Assembly: GCA_036583965.1 (NCBI GenBank)
Contig: JAZBQD010000013.1
Location: forward strand, 7,825,763 to 7,889,762
Source of the DNA: Prunella strophiata
Taxonomy: Eukaryota > Chordata > Aves > Passeriformes > Prunellidae
Length of the DNA stretch: 64,000 nt
Direction: 5' to 3'
In this document: one piece after another, positions 12,898 through 24,410 of the stretch
How the letters are laid out: the number at the start of each line of letters is the position of its first letter
How positions within the stretch are numbered: the stretch's first letter is position 1
Made by a program: the position numbers and the translations under genes
Notes under the pieces: generated by a model
Databases searched by the model: none
Told to the model about the DNA's origin: nothing
Seen by the model: the letters and a program-made list of their open reading frames with translations, nothing else

Positions 12898-13070
12898 AAA
12901 ATACAGATGGGAGTTGGCAAGAGTGTGATAAACTGAGGCATGGAGGGAGAGCCAAGGCAGCTCCAGCACTGCCACTGAGGTCAGGCTTCCCCCACACCAT
13001 CCCCAAAGGTAACCCAGAGGGATCCAGGAGCAGAGCCAGGAACAGGATGCCCAGCTCTAATCGCTTTCCT
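12898..13070 (+). mobile_element. Decayed MIR SINE fragment
   Basis: Collinear MIR-like words are ATACAGATGGGAGT, then GATAAACTGAGGCATGGAGG (from GAAACTGAGGCACAGAGAGG) and, after an insertion-like gap, AGCAGAGCCAGGAACAGGAT, GCCCAGCTCT and a GCTTTCCTGC tail. The order and spacing fit the core and 3' part of MIR with extra sequence between them. Identity is low, so the boundaries are approximate. Confidence 0.5.
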
Positions 13071-13439
13071 GCATCTTGAAGAAATAAGCACTGCCAGGGC
13101 AGCAAAATAAATACTCAATACTGTTTAAAAAACTATAAGTAGTATAGACAGCAAATAGTCCCCTTGCAGAAGAAATGGGGCAGACTGGGCTCCTTCTTTA
13201 TCTCTGCTGCCTCTGTGTATAGAAACTGTGGCTTGAAAACAAGGTTAGCTGCTGCCTCCTGAACATGGGGCAGGTTTGACAGCAGCTTTGTGGCAGCAAG
13301 GCTGCCTTCACATCCCTGACAGGATGACTGCTCTGTAAATCTTAGTAAAAGATGTCACAGCAACATGTGTCCCCCAGAGACTGGGAGGGGAAGGCAATGA
13401 TATATGAGCAAAACCTTTCTCTAGAGTCCTGCCATCTAT
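13071..13439. other. Non-coding stretch, nothing recognised
   Basis: Mixed-composition filler between a MIR-like fragment and an AT-rich candidate element. No gene signal. Confidence 0.6.
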
Positions 13440-13640
13440 TTCTCAAGTCTTAAGAAAATGCTGCCACGGTGCTGCCTCCATTTATCTCAAATAAATATGG
13501 AGGGAAACTGCTAAAATAAGACGCCTTTAAATATTTTTTAAAGCAGAGGTTATTTTTTAACACAAAAGACTTTTTTCCCCCTCTCCTCAGCACATTTTCC
13601 AGTTGCTTTCATAAATAAATAACTCAATGCACCTCCTTGT
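13440..13640. promoter_or_regulatory. Candidate conserved AT-rich element
   Basis: Holds an AAATAAATATGG word, AAAATAAGACGCC with a retained CpG, a TTTAAATATTTTTTAAA palindrome-like core and CATAAATAAATAAC. The AT-rich words resemble MEF2/homeodomain site classes. It is flanked by GC-rich filler. The regulatory role is inferred. Confidence 0.35.
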
Positions 13641-14889
13641 CTCCACCTGCTTCCTGCCCCATTCAGCGGGTGCTTCCTGAGGCCGTGGGGGGAGCCAGGC
13701 AGTTATCTCAGCCTCCAGCAGCTCCCCAGGATCCTCCAGCCTTTCCACACCATGAGGGGGGAGCAGATGGACCCTTATCTCCAGCTTGCAGGCCAGGAGC
13801 CAAAGCCTGTGGAGATCTGGGACTTTTTCATGCTCGCTCAGGAAACCTGGGGTTGATCAGGAGCTAAATCCTGTTCACTTTTTTTGGGGGGGTAGGGAAT
13901 TGTGACTTGGACATGACAACAACTGTATTTTTGGGTCGTGGCTTCCCTTACAGCCACTGTGGAGGTTTATTTTACTGGGTGTGTTTGTGTGGCTGTGGGT
14001 ACCTCAGGTGACAGGTGCCTGTGGCATGTGACAGTGCCACACAGCTCTTGGTGAGCTGAGTGTGCTGTGGTGAGGAACTCTCAGTAACTTGTGCTGGTCC
14101 TCAGTGGTGGGATCCAAGGAAGGATCCTTCCTCTTCCCTGGTGTTGAGATAACCAAGGTATATTCAGTGCTGGCAGTATTTTTCATTAAAAGGTTTTTTT
14201 CCCCCCAAATCCAAAAGTATTCTGAAAGTGTTTCCACCTGAGGCTTCTGTTAATTCTTTTCCGGACTTTGTGGCTGCTGGGTGCCCAGAGCTGGTATCAC
14301 CCATGCCTACTTGTCCCTAGAGGTAGGAAATCAAGGAAAATAAAAGTGTGAACCTGAAGCTTTCCTGTGGTGACCCTTGGGGTGCTCTTGGGTAGGTCTG
14401 TCCATGAAGAAGGTGTTTTGCATAGCAATATGAAGAGTTTTTCTCCTGTTTCCCCATCCTTTCATGCTTGAAGAGCTCTGTGGCAGCAGGAAATTGTCTC
14501 TAAGGAGGATTGATCTTGCCCTTCACAGGGATTAAGGGCCTCTCCCTTGCTTCCAGGGAAGCTGCAGGGACTGCTGTGTTTCACTGTGGTTATTATTCTT
14601 TTTCTCCCCCCATTTGTGGATCCAGAAGGCTGTTCCACAAACCCCTCACCCTTTGTGCTCCAAGATCCCTCAGTCTGCCTCTCCTCACTCTTCCTTGGAC
14701 CGTTCTTCTCCTGATGATCCTGGCCTGTAGAACAGTGGGCATGGGAAAAAGGGATAGGGAGGATAAATTAGATCATCCCCACTGTGGGTACACTGATCCT
14801 CATCATCTCCACTGCCCCATCTCTGGCCATACACCATTTCTCCTCCGTGCTGCAGGAACAGGGACAGGGCGTTCACACTGCTTAACTAA
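13641..14889. other. Non-coding stretch, nothing recognised
   Basis: GC-richer, CTG-biased filler with a T7G7 junction near 13880. No recognisable exon, RNA or repeat family. Confidence 0.6.
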
Positions 14890-15430
14890 AACATAATGAT
14901 TTAAGTTTTATTTAATTTAAACAATAAAATGGCCATTAAACAAGTTATGCATTGACCACCTTACCATGCCCTCTAGTGCTAATCCTGATTAAGTGTCTTT
15001 ATTACTTGGCTCAGTTGGCCTTTTTTAAATGACAACGAACCACTTGATAGCACGAGTGCAAACTCTTTCCCTCTTGGCAATTATCTCCCTTCCTACTGAG
15101 TTTTGCAGGAGGAAGGAGAGGGGGAGAGGGAAGGAGAAGGGAGAGCGGGTTGGCCAGGGGAGAAATCCAGCAGCACCTGATCCGTTTATCACACAGATAT
15201 GCCATAGTGGAGGCTTAATGGAGATTTAAATAATTCAGAGCACTCAGCCCTGCTAAAGCTGTATAATGAGCCTTCTGCACTGTGAGCCACTGCTCGGCTG
15301 AGCACACGAGCAGGGAGGTCGTGTGGTTTTTCCATGCATAATTAAAGGGATAAAAGGGGATTTAGAGCAACAGTGTTACAATGAAGCATGCGGACAGAGG
15401 CTTCACTTTTATTTAACTTGGAAATGCCAA
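14890..15430. promoter_or_regulatory. Strong candidate conserved non-coding element
   Basis: About 540 bases of distinct texture. An AT-rich head (14893-14950) is followed by a CTCF-core-like site, a TAATCC word (14980-14985), a purine-rich GGGAGAGGGAAGG segment (15110-15150), TAATTA (15339-15344) and several retained CpGs (near 15036, 15052, 15146, 15182, 15294, 15308, 15320, 15391). This mix is common in vertebrate developmental CNEs. Function is inferred. An alignment to chicken would decide. Confidence 0.45.
14966..14981 (-). promoter_or_regulatory. CTCF-type motif
   Basis: The plus strand reads ATGCCCTCTAGTGCTA. Reverse-complemented, its core CACTAGAGGGCAT matches the CTCF consensus CCASYAGRKGGCR at all but the first position. 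It lies inside a larger CNE candidate. Only ChIP data could show occupancy. Confidence 0.45.
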
Positions 15431-17084
15431 ACTGTTTTTGACTTGCAGAATAAGCTCCCCTCTTTCCTTTTATCTTTTCTTTTTTAGCATATAGAAAAAC
15501 CATGTTTTTAGATATATTTCTCCCGTTCCTTACTGACCTGCCCCTGCTCCCCTCTGTCCCTTGAGCATGGGGTTGTCTCTGAAGAGGATTCACAGTGATT
15601 CTTGTTTCACACTGGGACAGCAGCTCTCAGCTCTGTGGCTATTCAAGGTGGAACAAGCAGGCAAGAGCTGAGAAGCCTTTTCCAGCATGTTTCATGTTCC
15701 ATTTGTTTCTGCTGAAAGAAATGGCTCCAGATGAAGAGAAGGAAGATGGGAAGAATATTGGATGTCACTTTAGCTGTGTAATTTACCATTTCCACCAGTG
15801 TTGTTTACAAAATCTGGGGTAAAATGTGCTACCTGGATGAGTGGGTCTGAGACAACTTGGTCGTTCCTGGGTTTTATTGCTCCTTTCTGCTCCTCTGCCC
15901 TGTTCTTTCAGGAGCAACCAACCTTCACAGCCCCTGAGATGCTTTGTGGGGCACTTGGGCACCTGCCTGCTGCACAGCTGGGCCAGGAGTTGAGTTTCTC
16001 ACACTGCCCTTCAGCAGCTTGCTCTATCTGATCTGCCCCTCAGCCCGTGCTGTTGACAGAAGGAGAAAATGGCTTTGCATTATCCTCCCCGTAGGAAATG
16101 GAAGAGGATGTTTCTCTGCTGAAAGTTGCTATCAACCATGTCTCAAAAACTGTGCATGTCTATGATGGTGGTGGTGATAATTAACACAGTCTTTCATTAA
16201 CCCCTTATCAATGGCCCAATCTGCAGTGGGAGAGCTTCTCAAAGCAAACAGGTCTGGTTTCATCACAGCTCTTCCCAGCATCAATGAGTCTCCCTGCCCA
16301 TCTCCCTGTGGAGTGGGGGCGAGCTGGAGACAGCTTCCAGCAGTCTGGAGGATCCTGAGAGGGCTGGGGAAGGGAAACCATAAACTCACCTGTAGTAAGA
16401 AGTTGCCCCAGGTGACCAAGGAAGGTGAGCTCAGTTTGGCATGGCTGCAAAATGAAGTTTGTGTTGTGGGTGGAGGTTACAGGGACTAAAGGGACATTCA
16501 GGCTAGCAAAGCAAAGGCTGAGAGGAGTTCCTGCTGCTCCTTGTACAAAGGGTGCAGAACCATTCTTGCAGGTCAGGATGAAGACAGAACATGGAGTGGT
16601 GAGTGCCCAGTGGGAGCAGTGAGAGCTAAAACCCCAACTGGTTTTAAGAAGACGTGTGATAAACTTGCAGAAAGGGATTCTAAGATGTTTCCACCTGCAG
16701 AGTACATGGATCATCAAATCAGGAGGTCCTTTCTGCCCTTTGATCCTTAGTAACCCCTTGGCCAGGGGTATGGGAGGTACTGCAGCAGCTCATGTGCACA
16801 AGTGTGCCTGTGCTCCTCAGGTCTCCCCTGCCTTCACCACTGTCCTCAGGTAGAGCTTCAGAACTGCTTGTCACTGTGATGTACAGCCAGGAGCACAGGC
16901 TGCTGCCACACTTAATCCCTAGAATTAATTCATTATTTTCCTTTAGATAAAGCAAACAAGAAGGAATCTGTGGCTACTGCATTCACCTTAATGGGCATGT
17001 GTCTGTCAGTTATTTGTTGCTGGGTGGGAAGCCAGGGCTGCTGTGACATCCTGCACGGTCACTGTAATGGAAACATCCATCTTG
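15431..17084. other. Non-coding stretch, nothing recognised
   Basis: CTG-biased filler. It includes a minus-strand open frame of 169 codons (16208-16717) with no recognisable domain, overlapped by several others on the opposite strand. I treat it as chance. Confidence 0.6.
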
Positions 17085-17405
17085 TCTCCCTCAATGCACA
17101 CTCTCCATTTAGGAATTTCGAAAACACTTCTGTCAAATATCACTCTCTGCACAATCCTGTTAGCAGGGCTGATGAATGGAGTCTCAAATTAAGACCGATC
17201 CCTCTGATAACCACAGTGCTGTAGGAGAGTCATCTGCTCAGTCAGAGCTATTTATTATATTTGATTAGCTGGGATGGCAATCTTCACAACCCACTGTAAA
17301 TTCTATTAGGGGCACTCTGAGGCCCAGAAATGCAAATTCAGACTTCCCAACACACATATGCATACATATCACCTCTCTTTGCAAATGGGTAATTTCCTCA
17401 CATTT
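17085..17405. promoter_or_regulatory. Candidate conserved non-coding element
   Basis: A complex AT-rich block with GGAATTTCGAAAACAC, AAATTAAGACCGATCC, TATTTATTATATTTGATTAG and ATGCAAATTC. The last contains a perfect POU octamer ATGCAAAT near 17331-17338. It retains CpG at two sites in otherwise CpG-poor DNA. Regulatory role inferred. Confidence 0.4.
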
Positions 17406-18179
17406 ATTTCAATGTTGTTGCAAGAGAGATGTTGATGCCTTCCCTCTGCCAGGAGGGAAGGGAGAGGGATGAGGGGGATACTGCTGGGTGGTCAGACAGC
17501 CCCCCATTCTCTTACTCTGTTGTGAGACCCTGCATGGCAGCAGCTCCAGCAGATATGTTTTGGGAGCCCATGGCTTTCTGCCTCCCAGCTCTCACTGGCC
17601 TATATCCTACAGGCATCCCCATCCAAATGGTGCTCAGGAGCACGAGTCTGTTCAATGCTGGAGAAACCTCATGGCAGACTGGCCTGTGGTGAAGCTGTAA
17701 AGACAGGGCAGGCCCTTCACTCTATTTTGTTTCTCTATTTCATTCAGACAGGCCCCAGGCAGCTCCAGCTGGCTATGTGATGTAAAGTCAGGTTGGAAGC
17801 TCACAGCTGGCTCTCCCCTGGCACAGCAGTGCCCACAGGAGCAGGACAGGGTAGGTTTGCTGAACAGCTCCATTAATAATCACTGGTCAAGGTGTTCTGA
17901 GACCTGTGCAGAAAAGGCACATTTCAGTCAGATAGCTTTTGTGGATGGTGTTGGTGCAGGTCTCTGAGGTGCCTTTGACTCCCATGGAGCTGGCTTTAGG
18001 TGTGTCCTTCCAGGAAAGGAAAGCTCTGTTCCCTGGGCAGCTCACAGAATAGTGCATCCACAAGTTACATTTGTTTGTGGTGATTAATTCTGCCACTAAC
18101 TGAAGGAATTTATTAAGGGCAAGCAAGGCAAAGGTTATTTGGGAGCTAACAAGCAGCACTGTTGGTGGTTTGCTTTCTT
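17406..18179. other. Non-coding stretch, nothing recognised
   Basis: GC-richer filler with short open frames on both strands. No gene or repeat family recognised. Confidence 0.6.
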
Positions 18180-18420
18180 CTTTTGCTCATATTTTAATAA
18201 TAATTTCCATAACAGCTCATTAATGTCTACATTCCATAATCATTTACTAATACACATCTAGTAGTGTACTATCCATTGATCTCAGGGTTAGGTTATCAAA
18301 ACTGGTTATTCTGTGAATAACAGGTTTTTAATAAATCCTTTTTTTAAAGGGTGACTAAACCTCTTAATAGCACTGACATAAAATCTGATCTTTATCTTTT
18401 CCCCACCTCAAGTTCTTATA
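18180..18420. promoter_or_regulatory. Candidate conserved AT-rich element
   Basis: Contains ATTTTAATAATAATTTCC, CTCATTAATGTC, AATCATTTACTAATACAC and TAGTAGTGTACTATCC, then TTTTAATAAATCC. It has abundant homeodomain-type ATTA cores and no simple repeat. Inferred enhancer-like element. Confidence 0.35.
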
Positions 18421-20499
18421 CCTGTTCAGTAGGATGCTTACAACATCTGTGTCCCTTTGATGTGCTTCCCATTGTGTGTGTTTCCCCAGGATTTTTATTA
18501 GGACAAGCTGCTGCAATGCTGCATGGCTAAAAGGAAATCCTTCTAGAGCTGGAGGTACCTGGCAGTGTATTTGAATCTTCTTAAGCAGTTAAAAAAAAAT
18601 AATTCCCAACACAGTGAATGAAAATCTTATCTGGGCATGATAAGGATCCCTTGGTCCCTGTAATACAATGTAGTTTGTTTCTTCCAGCCTCACAAATGCT
18701 TTTGTTATCTTTGCTTTGATTTTTTTTTTTTCTTCTCCCCTCTGTATTGCTTTGATTTTTTTCTCCCCCTTCCCTTTTCTCTTTCATCACTGTTGCTTGT
18801 AAATCCTTCCCTTGGTAGAGATTAGAGTGGGAATGAGTGATAGATGCTGTCAGTAACAGGAGCTAATTTTACCCCTGATAATGGCTCTGTGGTTTGTGCA
18901 GACTTTGCTGATGCAGACACACACCTGGGGGCCTGTCCTGTCTGTGCCCTGCTGGCACTGGGGCTGAGCTGTTGGGCAGGATGGGCCCTGTCCTGGCAAA
19001 GCCTCACACTGGGAAGAGTCTCTGCCAGTGCTTCTCACCAGTGAGGAATTCCCTCCATGCCCACAAATACAGCAATAGCCATTTTTGGGTTTTCCATGAG
19101 GAAAACCAGTTTTGCCTTCTGCACAAGAGTGTGCATGTGGCTCTGGACTGGGTTCAGCCCCCCTGTCTGGGAGAGGATTTCCCTGGCACCCACACAGCTC
19201 CCAGCCCAGCTGGGAGGATTTTGGGGTGTCATGGGCAGGTACCATGGCAGTGGCCCTGGAAACTCATGGCAGTAACACCACCAAGCACTGCTCAGGGTGG
19301 CACTACTCACTGCTGAGACTCCTTTTGCAGTCAGTACCTGCACATTGCTACTGTGGCATGGTGCCAGCTGTCCCTGTGAGCCACTCTTCCAACACTGAGC
19401 ACTGGGAGGTCAGAGGCACTGCTGTCCCAGCCTTGTCTGCCCAACAGAGTGGCCCAGTGCTCTGTGGATGAGCTCCCTGCTGCTGCTTTGTGCCCATCTT
19501 GTGCTGCCAGCAGGGAGGGAGTGCCAGGAGATGCCATAGCCCCTGTGTCAGGAGGGACCAGAGCTAGGAAGGAAGAGGGCTGCAGCAGTCCTCAGCTTTG
19601 CCCTCAGGTGGGGGAAGAGCACTGCTGGGCTGGCTCACCAGTGCCCTTGAGCAGCTCTTCCCTGGTCATGCCCTTTGTGGAGGATGGTGTTGAATTTGGC
19701 TCTGCTCTTTCCCTGCATTCAGTCAACACTCAACAGTTCATTTTTCCTGGTGTTCTTACAAGGGACTGAGTTCTGGGAGGGGATTTGCACAGCAAATGAA
19801 AGGATGTGGGAAGTCTGAAGAAGTCTTGAAGAACAGCTGTCCCACCTAGTGCAGATTGTTGTGCTCTGCTCATTTGAAATTGCAGCTGCAGTTCCCGTGA
19901 GGGTAACTCCCTCCTCTGGCCTGTACTGGTGATTACTGTGGGTCATGTTCCAGCCCCAGAAGGGTTGCAGTGATCTTGGTTAACTGCTTGGATAAAGGCT
20001 GAGAGGAATATTTGCTTTACTTGGTGTGACACAGTCACATCAAGCCTTTGCACTTTCTAACAGCAGTAGTAGTGACTGAACAGATCCAGTAAGGCAGCTT
20101 GCTGTGGTGCTGTCCCCTTTTTGCTGCTCCTGAAGCAGAGCCAGGCCATCCCTTTATTCTGAAGTATTTCAGGTGTAGCAAGGTTCATTCTTCATGAAGC
20201 TGTTACTGGTTAGAGAGGTGGAGGAAGGATAATGGTACAAAGCTGTGGCACAGCTGTTCCAGCCCTGTTCCAATATGGGCTGGGAGCAGCTGATGGCCTC
20301 TGATTGCTGGTGTTTTTCCTAATTATGGTTGGAGATAAACAGGGGGTGGATAGAGAGCAGATGCCATCTGTGAGGCCAAATCTTCTGCTACTTGCAGGGT
20401 TTGTGGTAAGGAGAGCTCTGCTATGAAATAGTTTGTGCCTGTTGGGAGTGTTTGGGTGTTAATTCAGTGTGGTTTTGCTGCCTTTTGATGGGGTAATGG
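18421..20499. other. Non-coding stretch with a small tandem duplication
   Basis: CTG/CAG-biased filler with no exon recognised. A short imperfect tandem duplication lies at 18710-18776 and is listed separately. Confidence 0.6.
18710..18776. repeat. Two-copy tandem duplication
   Basis: The block TTGCTTTGA + poly-T + CTCCCC occurs twice in a row, with copies starting near 18711 and 18748. They differ mainly in T-run length. This is a local slippage or duplication product. Confidence 0.7.
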
Positions 20500-20665
20500 T
20501 AATCTGTGTAATTACAGGGTAGTTTCTCGTTAATAACTACTTCAGTCATTTCTCCCTCCTGCCTTCCCCACCAGTTTCTTTTCTTCTGCAACTTAGAATG
20601 ATATTACTCATAGAATGTATTTATTTTGTCTAATGGAAACACATGCAGTGGTATGTAAATTAGGT
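20500..20665. promoter_or_regulatory. Candidate conserved non-coding element
   Basis: Contains TTCTCGTTAATAACTAC, AGAATGATATTACTCATAG, AATGTATTTATTTTGTC and GTATGTAAATTAGG. It is AT-rich and complex with one retained CpG, directly upstream of a CR1 fragment. Enhancer-like role inferred. Confidence 0.3.
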
Positions 20666-20861
20666 ACAGGACCTGAATGCTGAGTTGGTCACTGGTTCAG
20701 GCATCCTTCACCCCTGCACTGTGGAGTCAGATGGGGGCTGTGGGAGAGGAGCTGCAGGTGTTTTCCAAGCCACTGGTCCTATCAATTGCTGTGGAGCACC
20801 ACCAAAGGAAGGTGGGTTTGTGCACCTTTTGGTCTTATTGTGGTTGCTTTGGACCCAAACT

Positions 20862-20936
20862 TAGAACCACAGAATCGTTTATGTAAGATCACTGAGTCCC
20901 ACTGTTAACTTAGCACTGCCAAGACTTTCATTAAGG
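20862..20936 (-). mobile_element. CR1 LINE 3'-end fragment (old)
   Basis: The plus strand reads AGAACCACAGAATCGTTTA, then AAGATCACTGAGTCCCACTG, TTAACTTAGCACTGCCAAG and CTTTCATTAA. This is the reverse complement of a CR1 3' end, for which I recall AATCATTTAGGTTGG..., AAGATCATYGAGTCCAACC and TTAACCTAGCACTGCCAAG. The GTTGGAAAAGACC stretch is deleted. CR1 is the dominant avian non-LTR retrotransposon and is normally found as such 5'-truncated copies. Family level is not resolved. Confidence 0.85.
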
Positions 20937-22949
20937 AAAATCCAGTTTTTGACCTCTTTAGCTATGCAGGCTCCTTTCTCCTGTGTAATGTTCTGTCCTT
21001 CATCTCCTTTCTTTCTTTTTTTTTTTTTTTTTTGTATGGCATCTTTGCATTTTCAATCATATTTTCACAGTGAGCTGAAAAGGAAATCAAGGATCTGGCA
21101 AAACATTCATCATCTCTTTTCTTTTCAAAATAGCATTAGAAGTCAGGCCTGATTCAGGGCCTGAGCATTGAAAATTACACAACCCAGAGCTGAGAAATTG
21201 AAAAGTACTGTGAACATTGGTTTAAATTTTTAACCAAATTCCTGTCAGCTGCATTTCTTCCTTTTATATATTTTCCTTCTATTAATATTCTAGTGAATGG
21301 CTGTACAAGAAACAATGAATTTTAAACAAAGCACGGAGGACTTTTCCAGAGAATGAATTTCAAGTCATAGATGTGCATATTCTTGCTAGGCTCTGAGAGA
21401 AACCACCCTCTGCAGAACAGAGACATGACATTGATTCCTACATCCAAAATCAGCCAGAATATCCTGGTTTTGCATACACCCAGCAAACAGCTTAGGAGAA
21501 GATGGGTATCTTCTTCTGTTTTGCACCAGTAAAACCAAAAGAGAAGTGCAGACAGAATTCATTGAATCATTTCTGGGGAAGAGACTTTCACCTAACTCAA
21601 TTTTTGTCATGAAAAAAACTCAATATCCTGACAGACTCTGAAAGGGCTTTTTGTTTAGGAGGAAAATGGTAGGGTGTCTTTCTTGTGAGCTCCTAGGTGA
21701 CCTATGAAGCTAAAACCACGTTGTCTTCAGAGGTGCTCTGCACCTGCAGCTCCTCCTGGAGTTGGTGTGAATCAGGCTGGTGGCACAGACTCTGCTGTCA
21801 TCTTGAGGGATCTCCTTTTTTTCCTTCTTTCTGGTTGTCTCCTGACAAACTTGGGTGTGTGTGGTTAGATTTTTCTGCTTGGTTTTCATTTCCTTTCTGC
21901 AGAGGAACAGTTTGTGGGTTTTACATCCTGCCTCTTCACCACAGGTTTGTAACAGATTGGTGTGGGGAGCCAGCCAGCATCCCCAAAGGCAGGACTGAGC
22001 GAGCCTGGGGCTGCTCTGGTGGTCCTGGCACAGATGTGTTCCTGCCATCACCTTTATTAATTTCCAAATATCCCTGAAGATAATTGTGTTCCCCTAAGGA
22101 TCTGAAAGGATCGAGGGTACAGCTCAGAGGTGAGGTGTGTTAGGGTAAAAAGAGCTGCTGAAAGTCATCTCCTGCAGCAGGAGGGCTGAGGTCACCTGCT
22201 GGGAGGCAGGGCATGGGGACATCCTTCCCCAGAGCTCTGTGCCCTCTGCCTGAGCTGGAGACAAAAATAAGATGCTTTCAGCAGAACCATGACCTTCATG
22301 AGTACAAACTTAGATAGACCCAGCCCATGGGATCCAGGGTGAAAGGGTGATGAGGAGAAGCAATTATATCCTGGCACAGCAACAAATGTGAGAAGCTCAG
22401 TGCCAGTGTTCCAGTGCAGGAGCTCACCCTGGGACTTGCAGGCCACTTGAGTTTTCTCTCTGGGCCACTGAACCCACGTGCTCTGAGGTGGCTCTCCTGA
22501 GGCTGTGTGGTGGTTGACATTCACTGTTCAGCTCTCCCATGGAAGAGGCCGTGGGTGAACAGTCCAGATACTTCCCCAGGGTCCTCTGAGGGTCTCTGGG
22601 CTACAGAAGGTTTAACCTCCACTACCCATTGCCTTCCCAAGCTATTCTTGTCTTCTTGAAATCAGGCACTGCTGCTAAGGAGAGAGGGGAAAGTTGTGTG
22701 GGAGGAGACCTTTCCCCTGCTTGAGGGATGAGGTGTCGTGAACCTGTGTGAAACCAGCTCTTGTGGGTGAATTTGGGCAACCCCCCCTTCCTTTGTAAGC
22801 CCAGCCTGCCTCCTGCTGAGCCAGCCAGGACCAAATGCTCCATCCCCCCTGCCAGCAGAGGCAACCTGTGCTGAAGTGGTGCAGGTCCCACGCTGCTGCT
22901 CCACTGCTGTTCCAAATGATTTGCTGGGAGTCTCCCTGCTTTGAAGGCA
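20937..22949. other. Non-coding stretch, nothing recognised
   Basis: Contains an 18-base T run (21016-21033) and AT-rich sequence at 21160-21330 that may be partly conserved. No exon, RNA gene or repeat family is recognised. Confidence 0.6.
21016..21033. repeat. Poly-T tract
   Basis: Eighteen consecutive T after TTTCTTTC. A simple repeat. Confidence 0.9.
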
Positions 22950-23165
22950 GCCGCCGTGTTATCGTGTCAGAAGGTAATTAAATAGACCCCAATTCTTCTA
23001 ATTACTGCTCTCTCCTCGCTACATGCCTGCGTACAGGGGTGAAGTGAAGGGTATGGAAATAATCACTGACAGATCCCAGCTGGAAATCCGTGGCACCTTG
23101 GATAAACACTGAAGTGAAGGCACCGTGCACAGCCCGGGCGGCTCGGCTCTGCAATTACTGTGAAA
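22950..23165. promoter_or_regulatory. Candidate conserved CpG-retaining element
   Basis: Two TAATTA homeodomain cores (22975-22980 and 22999-23004) lie 24 bases apart. The block has about ten CpGs within 215 bases, including GCCGCCGTGTTATCGTG at the left and CCCGGGCGGCTCGG at 23133-23146. Density is far above the neighbourhood but too short and AT-mixed for a CpG island promoter. Inferred developmental CNE. Confidence 0.45.
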
Positions 23166-23169
23166 TCTG

Positions 23170-24378
23170 TCTGAAGAGATTGGGCCATGGAACTGCAGAA
23201 CACAGCAGGCTCCCCTCTCCAGAGAGCAGGATGTAACAAGGGGCTGGCTGGTGGTGAGGAGAGGCGTGCCTGATACACAGAATGGGTTTTGTTGCTGTTG
23301 GCAGGAATCTTCAGACAGAGGTGAGGTGAAATAAGCAGGTTGGTGAGATGCACCTCATGGCACAGGGGCAGAGAGGTGAAGGAACTACTGAGATCTGGCA
23401 GCTTCATTAGAGATACAGGTCACCATTGCATCCCTTGGCATTGTTGTGCCAAGGTGCTGGGAAGGTGGATAAGCCCTGGGCTGGGTGTCTTGGTGCTTTC
23501 TCTGCCTGGAGACCAGAGCTGGAACGAGACAGAAGTGGCACCAGACCCTCCCATGTGCCATCCTTTATGCTGAGTGGTAGGAGGTGATAAAAGCATCTTT
23601 GGCTTACACCTGTGCAGCTGCTCCTCACAAAAGGTGAAAATGTTGGTGCCTTTGAAGTTGTTGGAGGTTTTCCTCCCAAAAGTCAGGGAGAGGGGTTTCT
23701 TCAGCAGTCCAGCTCCTGGTAAGGTGTTCCAAGGTGTTGGATCATAGAGAGATGATTTGGCAAGGCACAGATGATCCTGAAATGTTTTGCTGCATACAAC
23801 ATGGTGTGTTGCTGCTTCTTGTCTCATATTTATGCTGCAGTCTTTACAAATATCATCAGCTGCTGTTATCTGAATGCATTGCTATTGCAGAGCTGGTGGA
23901 GGCAGAATAAATGTTTCCAAGATATGACCAGAAGCATCTTCCTGGGGACTAAAGCTTGGTTGTTTGAGAGCCAATTCTGCTTTATTACCTTTCCCTTTAT
24001 CTGCCATTCTGGCTCTAAAAAGGTCTCCTAATGCCTCATGGGGTTAATAAACCAGGAGTGGAGGCAGGAGACTTAATTTTGAGTCCTGTGCAATTTATGG
24101 GCTGGGGAAGCTGCTGCTCGCCAGGCGTCCGGAAGGCAGCAGAGCAGTGGTGCCAGCCAAGGCTGCCTGCAGCTCGTCTGCTCTGCTCTGCTCAGTGGCA
24201 CCAGCCATGGGGGAGCCTGAACATGTGTCTGTGGTGCTTAGATGAGCAGAGAGAGAGCAAAAATGGGACTTTCCCCCCACTTACCTGTTGTTTTTTATAA
24301 AGGATCAGGCCCTGATAAAAACCTCTCTAATCTGTTGCCTTCTTGGTGAAGCTGTTTCCTCCTCTCAAAGATGAAAAA

Positions 24379-24410
<32 letters not shown>

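Noticed and set aside
16208..16717. 169-codon minus-strand open frame
   Set aside because: No recognisable product. Several frames on the plus strand overlap it.
16700..16750. AGGTCCTTTCTGCCCTTTG as a forward CR1 3' end
   Set aside because: Superficial resemblance to GGTCCCTTCCAACC without the terminal ATTCTATG repeats.
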